DNA of 64,000 bases from Bryobacterales bacterium. GTDB lineage: Bacteria; Acidobacteriota; Terriglobia; Bryobacterales; Bryobacteraceae. The stretch is from NCBI GenBank assembly GCA_025463005.1, contig JAOAPR010000065.1, positions 22,683 to 86,682 on the forward strand, written 5' to 3'. The notes beneath the pieces were generated by a model, which was given only the letters and a program-made list of their open reading frames with translations, was not told where the DNA came from and did not search any database. Positions 21,180 to 30,189 of the stretch are shown one piece after another. The position numbers and the translations under genes are program-made. Each line of letters begins with the position of its first letter. The stretch's first letter is position 1.

Positions 21180-22496
21180 ATGTACATAACCAAGAAGCAT
21201 CTCCCCCGGCGGACATTTTTGCGCGGCATGGGCACTGCGATCGCTCTGCCGTTGCTCGACGCCATGATCCCGGCCCGGACGGCGCTGGCGCAGACCGCTG
21301 CGAATCCGACCCCTCACCTGGGATTCATCTATTTCCCACACGGCGCCATCATGAATCAGTGGACGCCGAAGACGGAAGGCGCCGGCTTCGAGCTTTCGCC
21401 GATTCTCAAGCCGCTGGCTCCCTTCCAGAAACAGTTGACTGTTGTGAGCGGCCTCGCCAACCGACCAGCCGTCAGCCCGGCCGTGCATGCGATTACTCCC
21501 GGAACATGGTTGAGCTGCGTTCATCCGCGCGCGAGCCAGGATCCTTACGGCGGCCCTACGGTCGACCAGATCGCCGCGCGCCACATCGGCCAGGACACGC
21601 CCTTCCCATCGCTCGAAATCGCGACCGAGACACGCGGCGGAGGCGGTTCATGCGATCGCGACTTCGGTTGCAGCTATGCCGGCACGATTTCCTTCCGTAC
21701 CCCCAGCAATCCCCTGCCGATGGAAAACGATCCACGCAAACTGTTCCAGCGGCTGTTCGGCCAAGGCGACACGCCCGACGAGCGAAAGAGAATCTCCAAG
21801 CAGTATTCGAGCGTGCTGGACCTGGTTTCCCAGGAAGCCTCCGATCTGCGCCGCAGCTTAGGCCCGCAGGACAGTGCAATGCTCGGCGATTATCTCGACA
21901 CTGTCCGTGAAATCGAGCGGCGCGTTGAGAAAATGGACGCGCGCGATCTTTCCCACGTCAACATCCCCGATACGCCCGGCGGCGTTCCTCCCAGCTTCGA
22001 GCAGCACATCAGCCTGTTGTTCGATCTGGTGGCCGTCGCGTATCAGGCCAATATGACCCGGGTTTTTAGTTTCATGATGGCGGCCGAGGTCAGCGGGCTG
22101 ACCTACAACCAGATCGGTGTCTCCGATGCGTTCCATCCGCTATCGCATCACAACAACGAGCAGGCCAAGATGGATCGGCTGGTGAAAATCCAGACCTATC
22201 ACACCGACATCTTCGCCAAGTTCCTGGCCAAACTCCAGAAGATGCCGGACGGCGACGGCACCATGCTCGATCATTCGATCATTCTGTACGGCAGCAACAT
22301 GAGCAACAGCAATCTGCACAATCACGATCCGCTGCCAACAGCGCTGGTGGGCGGATGGAAATCGGTCAAAGGCGGCCAGCATCTGCGGTATCCCGACCAG
22401 ACTCCGCTGGCCAATATGCTCCTCACCATACTCGATCGCGCGGGAGTTCCCGAGGAGAAATTCGGCGACAGCTCCGGCAAGTTCGCGGAGGTTTAA
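21180..22496 (+). CDS. DUF1552 family Tat-exported protein
   Basis: Protein of 438 aa in the DUF1552 family, which almost always accompanies DUF1592 proteins. A Tat signal is clear at the N-terminus: PRRTFLRGMGTAIALPLLDA, with a signal-peptidase site after RTALAQ. The mature part has the family pattern LGFIYFPHGAIMNQWTPK, a GTWLSCVHPR segment, SISLEIATETRG-like sequence and the C-terminal DHSIILYGSNMSNSNLHNH and LPTALVGG, reminiscent of sulfatase or DUF1501 proteins of the alkaline-phosphatase fold. GGGAG lies before the ATG; 16 bases separate it from the preceding gene. Biochemical role unknown; a periplasmic or surface partner of the DUF1592 protein. Confidence 0.9.
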   Translation: MYITKKHLPRRTFLRGMGTAIALPLLDAMIPARTALAQTAANPTPHLGFIYFPHGAIMNQWTPKTEGAGFELSPILKPLAPFQKQLTVVSGLANRPAVSPAVHAITPGTWLSCVHPRASQDPYGGPTVDQIAARHIGQDTPFPSLEIATETRGGGGSCDRDFGCSYAGTISFRTPSNPLPMENDPRKLFQRLFGQGDTPDERKRISKQYSSVLDLVSQEASDLRRSLGPQDSAMLGDYLDTVREIERRVEKMDARDLSHVNIPDTPGGVPPSFEQHISLLFDLVAVAYQANMTRVFSFMMAAEVSGLTYNQIGVSDAFHPLSHHNNEQAKMDRLVKIQTYHTDIFAKFLAKLQKMPDGDGTMLDHSIILYGSNMSNSNLHNHDPLPTALVGGWKSVKGGQHLRYPDQTPLANMLLTILDRAGVPEEKFGDSSGKFAEV

Positions 22497-22498
22497 TC

Positions 22499-23905
22499 AT
22501 GAAGACGTGGTTTCTGGCTGCTCTTGTCGTGACCTCGGCGTTTGCCGCTGACGTCAACGCTCCTTCGTCTGACGGCACTACTCCGCTGCACTGGGCTGCG
22601 CACAACAACGACGCCGCTCTCGTGGACAAGCTCCTCAAAGCCGGGGCCGACGCCAAGGCCAGGAACGAATTCGGCGCAACGCCGATGTCTGAAGCCGCGT
22701 TCAACGCGAACACCGAGATCATTGAGAAGCTGCTCAAAGCCGGCGCCGATCCCGACTCTCCGTCGGCCGACGGCCAAACCGCCTTGATGTTGATCGCGCG
22801 ATCGAGTAACGTAACGGCGGCTAGACTTTTACTCGAACACGGCGCGCACGTGAACGCGAAGGAAAAACAGAAGGACCAGACGGCTCTGATGTGGGCGGCC
22901 GCGCAACGCCAGGGACCGATGGTGAGGGAATTGGTCGCGCATGGAGCCGACGTGAACGCGCGGACCGTCGTGAACGATGTCCCGTCGCAGGTCAGCACCG
23001 AGCCGCGTGCGCAGTATCGGTCCTACGGCGGGCTTACAGCGATGCTGTATGCAACCCGCGAAGGCTGTCTCGAGTGCGTCAAAGCCATGGTTGAAGGGAA
23101 GGCCGACCTGAATCTGGCGGATCCGGAAGGCGTCACTCCCCTGATTACGGCGATCTGGAACGCCCATTGGGATACTGCGGCGTATCTGATCAAAGCTGGC
23201 GCGAATGTGAACAAGTGGGATTGGTGGGGACGAAGCCCGCTATATCTCGCGGTCGATTACAACACGCTTCCTCATGGCGGAAGGCCCGATGCTCCGTCGA
23301 TCGATGACACCACGCCTCTGCAGGTGATCGAACAGCTTTTGAATGCAGGAGCCAACCCGAATCTGCAATTGAAGCTGCTGCCTCCCTACCGGAGCATCGG
23401 CTCGGATCGTGGGGTGGATGCCATGCTGACCATCGGGGCTACGCCGCTGCTGCGGGCAGCCAAGGCTCTGGATGCGCCTGCGATTCGTCTGCTTCTCGAA
23501 CACGGCGCAAAGGTTGACCTTCCCAATAACCAGGGAATCACGCCGACCATGGCGGCGGCAGGACTGGGATCAGTCGACGCAGACACGCGCGGACTCTATA
23601 CGACGTTTGACGTGCAACAGAAGTCCATCGAGTCGCTCGATCTTCTGCTTAAAGCTGGTGGCGATATCAACGCGCCCGGCGGACGAAGGATGCAGACCCC
23701 GCTCCACGCCGCAGCGTTCTGGGGATGGAACGACGTGGTGCAGTACTTAGTGGACCACGGCGCCAAGCTCGATGTGAAAGATTCCGGCGGCATGTCACCC
23801 ATCGACGCGGCGCTGGGCAAAGCGGGCGGCAACAGCCGAGGCGGCCAGCGCATCGATGTGCATGAGGACACCGCGGCTTTGCTCCGGAAGCTCGGCGTAA
23901 AGTAA
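22499..23905 (+). CDS. Secreted ankyrin-repeat protein
   Basis: Exported protein of 468 aa made of about ten ankyrin repeats. The signal peptide MKTWFLAALVVTSAFA is followed by typical repeat cores such as DGTTPLHWAAHNNDAALVDK, GQTALMLIARSSNVTAARLL, GVTPLITAIWNAHWDTAAYL and MQTPLHAAAFWGWNDVVQYL, with LLxAGADPN-type turns between them. I chose the ATG at 22499, 2 bases after the DUF1552 stop; a longer frame exists but lacks the signal peptide. Ankyrin repeats are binding scaffolds, so this is likely a docking partner for the other exported products of the five-gene run. Last gene of that run. Confidence 0.9.
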   Translation: MKTWFLAALVVTSAFAADVNAPSSDGTTPLHWAAHNNDAALVDKLLKAGADAKARNEFGATPMSEAAFNANTEIIEKLLKAGADPDSPSADGQTALMLIARSSNVTAARLLLEHGAHVNAKEKQKDQTALMWAAAQRQGPMVRELVAHGADVNARTVVNDVPSQVSTEPRAQYRSYGGLTAMLYATREGCLECVKAMVEGKADLNLADPEGVTPLITAIWNAHWDTAAYLIKAGANVNKWDWWGRSPLYLAVDYNTLPHGGRPDAPSIDDTTPLQVIEQLLNAGANPNLQLKLLPPYRSIGSDRGVDAMLTIGATPLLRAAKALDAPAIRLLLEHGAKVDLPNNQGITPTMAAAGLGSVDADTRGLYTTFDVQQKSIESLDLLLKAGGDINAPGGRRMQTPLHAAAFWGWNDVVQYLVDHGAKLDVKDSGGMSPIDAALGKAGGNSRGGQRIDVHEDTAALLRKLGVK

Positions 23906-23908
23906 AAA

Positions 23909-23997
23909 GTGGGGCAGGCTTTCCAGCCGGCGCTCTATACAAGGACAGCGAGGTGCCGAGCGGAAGCCCGGCTGCAGCCTCGAAAGGCTGACCCCAC
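23909..23997. repeat. REP-like imperfect inverted repeat between convergent genes
   Basis: Left arm GTGGGGCAGGCTTTCCAGCC (23909-23928) matches, in reverse complement, the right end of the element (about 23970-23997, finishing GAAAGGCTGACCCCAC), with a few mismatches. It fills the gap between the ends of the ankyrin gene and the convergent lectin-fold gene, so it could act as a two-way terminator. A second GTGGGG element occurs at 36176-36259, also between convergent genes. Confidence 0.65.
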
Positions 23998-24005
23998 TAT
24001 TGCGG

Positions 24006-24653
24006 CTAGCGCTTCACCTGATCGACGTCCACATCGAGGTTGTGGCCGATCCGGAACCCGATCTGGCCATCCGCGTGGATCTTGCTCTTGGGTTGGCGCG
24101 CGACTTCCATGCCGTTGACGGTGAAGATCACGTTATCGCCCTGGACCTGGATGCCCAGCGTATTGGTCTGCTTGCCGTCAGCGCCCTGCTTGACGATGGC
24201 CGGGTTCGCGGTCCAGTCCACTACTGTTTTCGGCCCCGATCCCTCCCAGTTGGCGATGAAATACTCGCCCTGATTGCGGACCAGGAAATAGGTATAAGTC
24301 GGCGTCGGGCCCATATTCGTGCCGCCGATCACCAGTCCATAGGAAATTGGGTGGGAGGGCCGTTGCAACTGGGTCAGGCGCGCCGAGTAAGTGTAGTTGC
24401 CTGACTTGATCCAATCGTTGCGATAGAACGTTCCAGCGGATCCCATCTGGAAGTGGTAGACGTCCCCTGCCTGGGAGAACTTGATTCCCGCGGGAGTTCC
24501 GCGATCCGGGCGTACATTCCAGCCGGCTGGAAACTGCCCGCCGGTAACGGCCCGATCCGGGTCATTCTTCCCGCCCTCTTGGGCAGACGCCACGGCACTG
24601 ACCAAAGCGAACATCAAAACGAGCGTACGGAGTTTATGAAAGTGATTGATCAT
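24006..24653 (-). CDS. Secreted concanavalin/lectin-fold protein, DUF1080-like
   Basis: Exported protein of 215 aa. The ATG at 24651-24653 gives a clean signal peptide, INHFHKLRTLVLMFALVSAVASA; the frame is open further upstream but that part is not protein-like. The mature domain looks like a beta-sandwich of the concanavalin type (DUF1080/3-keto-disaccharide hydrolase-like): TFYRNDWIKSGNYTYSARL, SYGLVIGGTNMG, TYFLVRNQGEYFIANWEG and the terminal HADGQIGFRIGHNLDVDVD. Members bind or cleave glycans; no catalytic residue can be assigned. It is divergent from the PQQ enzyme at 24745, sharing a promoter region of about 90 bases, so the two may be co-regulated. Confidence 0.75.
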   Translation of the reverse strand: MINHFHKLRTLVLMFALVSAVASAQEGGKNDPDRAVTGGQFPAGWNVRPDRGTPAGIKFSQAGDVYHFQMGSAGTFYRNDWIKSGNYTYSARLTQLQRPSHPISYGLVIGGTNMGPTPTYTYFLVRNQGEYFIANWEGSGPKTVVDWTANPAIVKQGADGKQTNTLGIQVQGDNVIFTVNGMEVARQPKSKIHADGQIGFRIGHNLDVDVDQVKR

Positions 24654-24683
24654 AACGGAGATCCTAATGGCGAGTATATCAGT

Positions 24684-24710
24684 CCGCCTTCGGCGGGTGT
24701 TTGTTATACA
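24684..24710 (+). promoter_or_regulatory. Hairpin and possible -10 element in a divergent promoter region
   Basis: A perfect 5-bp hairpin, CCGCC-TTC-GGCGG (24684-24696), is followed by GTGTTTGTTATACAC, where TATACA at 24705-24710 would be a fair -10 for the rightward PQQ gene. No good -35 is seen 17 bases upstream. The hairpin could also be an operator or a weak terminator. Confidence 0.3.
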
Positions 24711-24744
24711 CTCTTTGGATATCTCTAAGTGGGAGGCACACCGA

Positions 24745-26754
24745 ATGTTCGTCACCCGGCTAAAATCATGGGCGCTGGCGCTGCCAGTCGCCGCGTTCGT
24801 CATCTGGAATCTGACGCCCGCACGCGGGCAGCAGGGAACGCCTGCAACCGGCGAGTGGCGCGTGAACGGAGGCGACACCGGTAGCACCCGCTATTCGCCG
24901 CTGGATCAGATCAGCGCGACGAACGTCAAGAATCTGCAGGTAGTCTGGCGCTGGAAGGCTCAGAACATGGGGCCCGCGCCGCAGGCCGCCTGGGAAGTGA
25001 CTCCGCTGATGGTGGGCGGCAGACTGTTCTTCACCGCAGGTACCGGGCGGACCGTAATCGCCGCCGACGCCGCCACCGGCGAGACCCTGTGGACCTATCG
25101 CGGTGACGATACCGCCGAGCGTGGCGCCGTGCGCGCCAATAATCGCGGAGTAAGCTACTGGAGCGATGGCCGCGGCGACGATCGGATCCTGTTCATCACG
25201 CCTGGCTACCAACTGGTCGCGTTGAATGCCAAGACCGGGGCGCCCGTTTCAACTTTCGGAAAAGACAGTCACGTAGACCTGTGGCTCGGCCTCGACCGGC
25301 CGGTGGTGCAGAACGGAACCATTGGCGCGACCTCCCCGCCGATCATTATTCGCGATGTTGCAGTGGTGGGCGCTTCTCTCAAGGTCGGCGTCGCGCTGCC
25401 CACCCGGCTGAACACCCCGGGCTACATCCGCGGCTATGACGTCCGCACCGGCAAGCTGCTGTGGACCTTCCACACCGTTCCCCAAGCGGGCGAATTTGGG
25501 GTCGAAACCTGGGGCAAAGACGACCGCGGTCAGGATTCGTGGAAATTTACCGGCAACACCGGCGCCTGGGGACCGTTGACCGGCGATGAAGAGCTCGGCT
25601 ACGTCTATATTCCCGTCGAGGCGCCCAGTGGCGATACCTACGGCGGCCAGCGTCCTGGAGCGAACCTGTTCTCCGATAGCGTTGTGTGTCTCGACGCGAA
25701 AACCGGCAAGCGCGTGTGGCACTACCAGTTAATCCACCACGAAATGTGGGATTACGATATTCCCGCCGCGCCCATTCTGCTTGATATTACGGTGAACGGA
25801 AAAAAGATCAAAGCCCTGGCGCAGGTGAATAAGTCGGCGTTTACGTTCGTGTTCGACCGCACCAACGGGCAGCCGGTGTGGCCCATAGAGGAGCGTGCGG
25901 TGCCCCAAGGCAGCGCGCCTGGCGAGTGGTATTCGCCCACGCAACCGTTTCCCACCAAGCCCGCGGCGTTCGATCGCCAGGGCGTCACCGAAGCCGACTT
26001 GGCCGATTACACGCCCGCGATCAAAGCCGAAGCTTTGAAGGTCGCCTCGCAATATGTTCTTGGGCCGATCTACACGCCGCCGATCGTCAAGGATACCGGC
26101 GGCAAGCTGGGAACCATTCAGCTTCCGGGCGCGGGCGGCGGGGCCAACTGGATGGGCGGGGCGGTCGATCCCGAAACGGGGATGCTGTACATCCCCTCGA
26201 CCACCAGTCCGTACATCTCGTCACTGGTTCCGGGCGGCGAGCGTTCGGAGATGCCGTACATCGCCGGTGGTGGGGGCGGAAACACCAACGTGGCGGGCAA
26301 CCTGCCGCTGATCAAGGGTCCATATGGACGCATCACGGCATTCAATCTCAACACCGGCGACCAGGCCTGGATGATTCCCAACGGCAAGCCCGCGGACGCG
26401 GTGGTGAACAATCCCGCGCTAAAAGCCGCCGGGATCGACGCCAGCAACTGGGGTGGCGGGCAGCGCTCGCCTATCCTCGTGACGAAGACCATGTTGGTGG
26501 AAGGCAGCGCCGACCTGCGCTTCATCGACAAGAAGACCGGAGCTGTCATCCATGAAATGCCGCTAGGCTCGAATGTAGGCCCCACCATGACGTATCTGGT
26601 CAACGGGCGGCAGTTCCTGGTCGCCGTCGTGAACGGTACTCAGGGCGGCGGTGCTGAGCTGGTCGGATTGGCCATCGCGCAACCCGGAGCAGCAGGGGCC
26701 GGTGGCCGTGGCGGACGCGGTGGTCGAGGTGGAGCGGCGCCTCCAGAAAACTAG
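24745..26754 (+). CDS. Secreted PQQ-dependent dehydrogenase, second glucose-dehydrogenase-like copy
   Basis: Periplasmic quinoprotein (669 aa), a clear paralogue of the product of 15771-17810. Shared landmarks are GEWRVNGGDTGSTRYSPLDQ at the start of the propeller, GYIRGYDVRTGKLLWTFHT, and the active-site loop HHEMWDYDIPAAP with the aspartate at about residue 336. A signal peptide (FVTRLKSWALALPVAAFVIW) precedes it. The C-terminus is a short glycine/arginine tail (GAGGRGGRGGRGG) absent from the first copy. I chose the ATG at 24745 for its GGGAGG ribosome site; the frame is open back to 24646. Its stop codon overlaps the stop of the convergent acyltransferase gene (CTAG). Confidence 0.9.
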   Translation: MFVTRLKSWALALPVAAFVIWNLTPARGQQGTPATGEWRVNGGDTGSTRYSPLDQISATNVKNLQVVWRWKAQNMGPAPQAAWEVTPLMVGGRLFFTAGTGRTVIAADAATGETLWTYRGDDTAERGAVRANNRGVSYWSDGRGDDRILFITPGYQLVALNAKTGAPVSTFGKDSHVDLWLGLDRPVVQNGTIGATSPPIIIRDVAVVGASLKVGVALPTRLNTPGYIRGYDVRTGKLLWTFHTVPQAGEFGVETWGKDDRGQDSWKFTGNTGAWGPLTGDEELGYVYIPVEAPSGDTYGGQRPGANLFSDSVVCLDAKTGKRVWHYQLIHHEMWDYDIPAAPILLDITVNGKKIKALAQVNKSAFTFVFDRTNGQPVWPIEERAVPQGSAPGEWYSPTQPFPTKPAAFDRQGVTEADLADYTPAIKAEALKVASQYVLGPIYTPPIVKDTGGKLGTIQLPGAGGGANWMGGAVDPETGMLYIPSTTSPYISSLVPGGERSEMPYIAGGGGGNTNVAGNLPLIKGPYGRITAFNLNTGDQAWMIPNGKPADAVVNNPALKAAGIDASNWGGGQRSPILVTKTMLVEGSADLRFIDKKTGAVIHEMPLGSNVGPTMTYLVNGRQFLVAVVNGTQGGGAELVGLAIAQPGAAGAGGRGGRGGRGGAAPPEN

Positions 26755-27857
26755 ACGGCGCGCGTGCTAACCTGCGCGAAGCGGTTCTTCCATCGCAGGA
26801 ACGGGCTCTCCAGATACCGATAGGAGAGCGCCGCGAGCGCGACGGTCAGCGAAAACGCGATCAGTAGCACTACGGGTCCGGGGAGCGACGCCGCTTTCTG
26901 CACCAGCCGGATCGCTGCCACGTGGAATACGTAGAGTCCGTAACTGATCTTCCCTAAATATGTAAGGATCCTGGGCGTTCTCGCACCATCGGGAGCGAAG
27001 CTGCCGTAGAAGATCGCCACGCACCCGGCGGCAGCTAATGGATAGGTCAGAAGCCATATCCAGCCGGGGTCTTTGAGCACGCTTCCTGCGACCCACAGCG
27101 CCACGCTTCCGCTCGCGATCCACATTATCCGGCCACGCAGAGTGTGTTTAGGAATTCTTCCGCGAAGCAATAAAGCCAGCAACGCCCCGCCCGCAATCGG
27201 GTCGAGCCGTGCGAACGTGTTCGTCCAGATCGCTGCCTCGCTCGCGTGATGGCCGATCAGAAATGCGCGCGTGATCGTGGCGATTACCAACATCCCGACG
27301 GCACACAGAGGCATGGAAGATCCGCAAAGTCGCATCAGCCACGGCCACACGACGTAGAATTGCTCTTCAATCGACACTGACCATAGCAGCGCAAGGGATG
27401 TCGGAAACAGGTTCCACCAGGCGCAGGCCCAGTTGCCCGCGAAAAAGAGGAACGCCAGCCAAAAATTTCCGGACATCTGGTCCGCAGGCATGGCGATTGC
27501 CAGCAGGGGAAGCAGCACCAGCAGAGCAAAGTAGTACAGCGGCCAGATCCGCAGGATCCTCCGGATGTAGAACGCGCGAATATCGAATGAGCCCCGTGCG
27601 CGCTGCTCCCGCAGCAGCAGTTCGGTGATCAGGTAGGCACTCAGAGCGAAGAACAGGTCGACACCCAGCGCTCCGGCGCGCGCTCCTGCTGCCAAGAACG
27701 CCGCGAGAGTATGCGGAACTCCCCAGCCTACGTATTCGGCCGCGGTGAGCGGGAATCCATGGTGGATAAACACCAGCAGGAACGCCCCGAATCGAAGCAC
27801 GTCCAACTCCGGGCGATAGAAGTGTCGGCGGCTTTCCGCGACAATGCTTTCTGCCAT
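26751..27857 (-). CDS. Membrane acyltransferase, OafA/YrhL type (acyltransferase 3 family)
   Basis: Integral membrane O-acyltransferase of 368 aa with about ten membrane helices. The family signature is at the N-terminus: YRPELDVLRFGAFLLVFIHHG, where the Arg and the His of the HH pair are thought to be catalytic. DLFFALSAYLITELLLRE and the later SVSIEEQFYVVWPW are also typical. The C-terminal GKISYGLYVFHVAAIRLVQ helix and YRYLESPFLRWK close the domain; there is no SGNH extension. Such enzymes acetylate surface polysaccharides, lipids or antibiotics. It stands alone on this strand, divergent from the DinB-like gene by 21 bases. Confidence 0.9.
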   Translation of the reverse strand: MAESIVAESRRHFYRPELDVLRFGAFLLVFIHHGFPLTAAEYVGWGVPHTLAAFLAAGARAGALGVDLFFALSAYLITELLLREQRARGSFDIRAFYIRRILRIWPLYYFALLVLLPLLAIAMPADQMSGNFWLAFLFFAGNWACAWWNLFPTSLALLWSVSIEEQFYVVWPWLMRLCGSSMPLCAVGMLVIATITRAFLIGHHASEAAIWTNTFARLDPIAGGALLALLLRGRIPKHTLRGRIMWIASGSVALWVAGSVLKDPGWIWLLTYPLAAAGCVAIFYGSFAPDGARTPRILTYLGKISYGLYVFHVAAIRLVQKAASLPGPVVLLIAFSLTVALAALSYRYLESPFLRWKNRFAQVSTRAV

Positions 27858-27878
27858 GTGTTAACTTGCTGAAGATAC

Positions 27879-28382
27879 ATGGTACTGACAAAAGAAGAAC
27901 TCATCGCGTCCCTGCAGAATGAGGTTCGAATCCTGCTCCACCTGGCGAGCAAGATCGATCGCAACCAACTGGACTACCGGCCCACACCGAAACAGCGCAG
28001 CACCATCGAACTGCTTCGATACCTTACGATCATGGGACCCAACCTGATCCCGGCGATCAAGACCGGGGCTTTCGATGGCGCAGCCTTTGGCGCCGCCCAG
28101 GCCGCGGCCAATGCCATGAACTTCGATCAAATCATCGCCGCAATTGAAAAGCAGAGCAGCGACTACGCCCAACAACTCGGCGGATTCTCGGATGCCGATT
28201 TCCGCGGCGAGATCGACATGTTCGGCCGCAAAACCAGCCGCGGCTCGCTGATCGTGAACATGGTGCTGTGTGGCTTTGCGGCATACCGGACTCAGCTATT
28301 CTGCTACTTGAAAGCCTGCGGACGCGACGAGTTGAATACCATGAATCTCTGGGCCGGCATGGACGGTCCGATGCAAGGCTGA
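27879..28382 (+). CDS. DinB-like four-helix protein
   Basis: Cytoplasmic protein of 167 aa that appears all alpha-helical and resembles the DinB/DUF1569 superfamily of four-helix metal-binding proteins: an opening helix with LASKIDRNQLDYRPTPKQRST, then helices IELLRYLTIMGPNLIPAIKTG, FDQIIAAIEKQSSDYAQQL and NMVLCGFAAYRTQLFCYLKA. The usual three-histidine metal site of DinB is not obvious, so it may be a non-metal variant. It ends one base before a possible TTG and 21 bases before the likely GTG start of the next quinoprotein, so the two are probably co-transcribed. Confidence 0.65.
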   Translation: MVLTKEELIASLQNEVRILLHLASKIDRNQLDYRPTPKQRSTIELLRYLTIMGPNLIPAIKTGAFDGAAFGAAQAAANAMNFDQIIAAIEKQSSDYAQQLGGFSDADFRGEIDMFGRKTSRGSLIVNMVLCGFAAYRTQLFCYLKACGRDELNTMNLWAGMDGPMQG

Positions 28383-28403
28383 TTGGTCGCGAAAGGAATT
28401 CCC

Positions 28404-30188
28404 GTGCTCAAAACCCTGCTTGCTGCTCTGATCGCAATTCAGTTCGTTCATGCTCAGGCTGCCCGTCCGCTAAGCCCCGATGAGTGGACCACCTACGGGC
28501 TCACCCCGGGCGAGACGCGCTACAGCCCACTGAACCAAATCAACGCGTCCAACGTGAGCCGGCTAGGTCTCAACTGGTCCTTCGATGTGGGCCGCGGCGG
28601 CGGTAACCAGGAAGCTACGCCTTTATTCGCGAACAGCACGCTCTACAGCATCACGAACTGGAGCATCGTTTTCGCCGTCGACGCGCGCACCGGCAAGGAA
28701 AAGTGGCGCTGGGATCCGGAGGTCAATCAGGATAAAGTCCGCCCCCAAATCTGCTGCGGTGTAGTGAATCGCGGCCTCGCGCTGTATCAAAACCTGATCA
28801 TCGCACCGGTCATCGACGGCCGCCTGATCGCTCTGAATGCGGAAACCGGAAAGCCGGTTTGGGAGGCCCGCGTGTCCTATTCGAACGAAGGCTACACCGT
28901 GACCATGGCGCCGCGCATCGCGAAGGGGAAAGTGATCATTGGGGTCGCTGGCGCCGAACTTCCAATCCGCGGATTTTTCGCCGCCTATGACGCCGCTACC
29001 GGTAAATTCGCCTGGCGCTTTTACACCGTTCCCGGCGATCCCTCGAAACCGTTCGAAAATCCCGCGCTCAAGAAAGCCGCGGAAACCTGGTCGGGCGACT
29101 ATTGGAAGCTCGGTGGCGGCGGATCCGTGTGGGACGGCATGGCTTACGATCCGGACGCCGATCTCCTCTACGTCGGCACCGGCAATGGCGGTCCATGGCC
29201 CGAGGAGCTGCGCAAGTCCAAGGGTAAGGAGAACCTGTATCTGGCTTCGATTCTCGCTGTGAAGCCCGATACCGGCGAGCTCAAATGGTATTTCCAAGTG
29301 GTGCCGGGCGATTCCTGGGATTACGACAGCGTGCAGCAGTTGTTGCTCGCCGACGTGACCATACGGGGCCAGCAACGCAAGGTCCTGATGCAGGCCAACA
29401 AAGACGGGTTCTACTACGTGATCGACCGCGTCTCCGGCCAGTTCATCTCAGGCCAGGCCTATGCCAAAGTCACATGGGCGAGAGGATTGGACGAACGCAC
29501 CGGCCGCCCTTTCGTCAATCCTGAAGCGCACTATGGCACCGAATCCATCCAGATCTCGCCCGGACCGGGTGGCGCGCACAACTGGGCGCCGATGTCGTTC
29601 AATCCTGCGACCGGGTTGGTTTACGTGCCGACTGCTATGGTGAGTAGTTCCAACTTCGCGATCGATCCCGAGTTCACCGTTAAACCGGGTCGCAGCAACC
29701 TGGGTGTGAAGCGCGGTGCGCCTCCAGCGAACGGCCAAGGTGTTGCGCCGCCACCGCCTCCGACTCTCCCGCCTCCTCCGGCAATAGGTCCTGAAGCTCC
29801 TCCCGCCGGTCAAACGAACGTGCTGGTCGCCTGGGACCCGGTAACGCAGAAAGAACGCTGGCGGACCCTCGGCGGCGGATCGATTGGCGGGGGGACGGTG
29901 ACTACCGCAGGCAACCTGGTGATCCAGGTGATTCCCGACGGGCGCCTGGTCGCTTACAGCGCGGACAAAGGCGAAAAACTCCTCGACATCCAGACCGGAC
30001 TTCGCGGCGGCATGGGTCCTCCGATCACGTATCAGTTGGACGGCAAACAGTACATCGCGCTGATGGGCGGAACGGGCGTCGTGATCGCTCGCAGCGCCGA
30101 ACCGGGCGCTCCACCGCCTCCGCCGACCGCACAGACGGTGCTGCCCAAGCTAATGACGTTCGTCCTGGACGGGAAGCCCCTGCAGTAG
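28404..30188 (+). CDS. PQQ-dependent alcohol dehydrogenase, lanthanide-type active-site signature
   Basis: Periplasmic quinoprotein alcohol dehydrogenase (about 594 aa) of the methanol/ethanol dehydrogenase class. After the signal peptide (LKTLLAALIAIQFVHAQA) the eight-bladed propeller starts EWTTYGLTPGETRYSPLNQI. The vicinal cysteine pair that contacts PQQ is present (QICCGVVNRG, Cys117-Cys118). Metal ligands Glu (VAGAELPIRG) and Asn (VGTGNGGPW) are visible, and the catalytic Asp306 lies in GDSWDYDSV with a second Asp at position 308. That extra Asp marks lanthanide-dependent enzymes. A proline-rich segment lies near residue 455. No C-terminal heme domain. The GTG at 28404 has GAAAGGA upstream. 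Confidence 0.9.
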   Translation: MLKTLLAALIAIQFVHAQAARPLSPDEWTTYGLTPGETRYSPLNQINASNVSRLGLNWSFDVGRGGGNQEATPLFANSTLYSITNWSIVFAVDARTGKEKWRWDPEVNQDKVRPQICCGVVNRGLALYQNLIIAPVIDGRLIALNAETGKPVWEARVSYSNEGYTVTMAPRIAKGKVIIGVAGAELPIRGFFAAYDAATGKFAWRFYTVPGDPSKPFENPALKKAAETWSGDYWKLGGGGSVWDGMAYDPDADLLYVGTGNGGPWPEELRKSKGKENLYLASILAVKPDTGELKWYFQVVPGDSWDYDSVQQLLLADVTIRGQQRKVLMQANKDGFYYVIDRVSGQFISGQAYAKVTWARGLDERTGRPFVNPEAHYGTESIQISPGPGGAHNWAPMSFNPATGLVYVPTAMVSSSNFAIDPEFTVKPGRSNLGVKRGAPPANGQGVAPPPPPTLPPPPAIGPEAPPAGQTNVLVAWDPVTQKERWRTLGGGSIGGGTVTTAGNLVIQVIPDGRLVAYSADKGEKLLDIQTGLRGGMGPPITYQLDGKQYIALMGGTGVVIARSAEPGAPPPPPTAQTVLPKLMTFVLDGKPLQ

Positions 30189-30189
30189 G

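Noticed and set aside
25878..26555. 225-codon plus-strand frame inside the second PQQ gene
   Set aside because: It overlaps the well-supported propeller gene in another frame and is rich in R, G and H without domain character.
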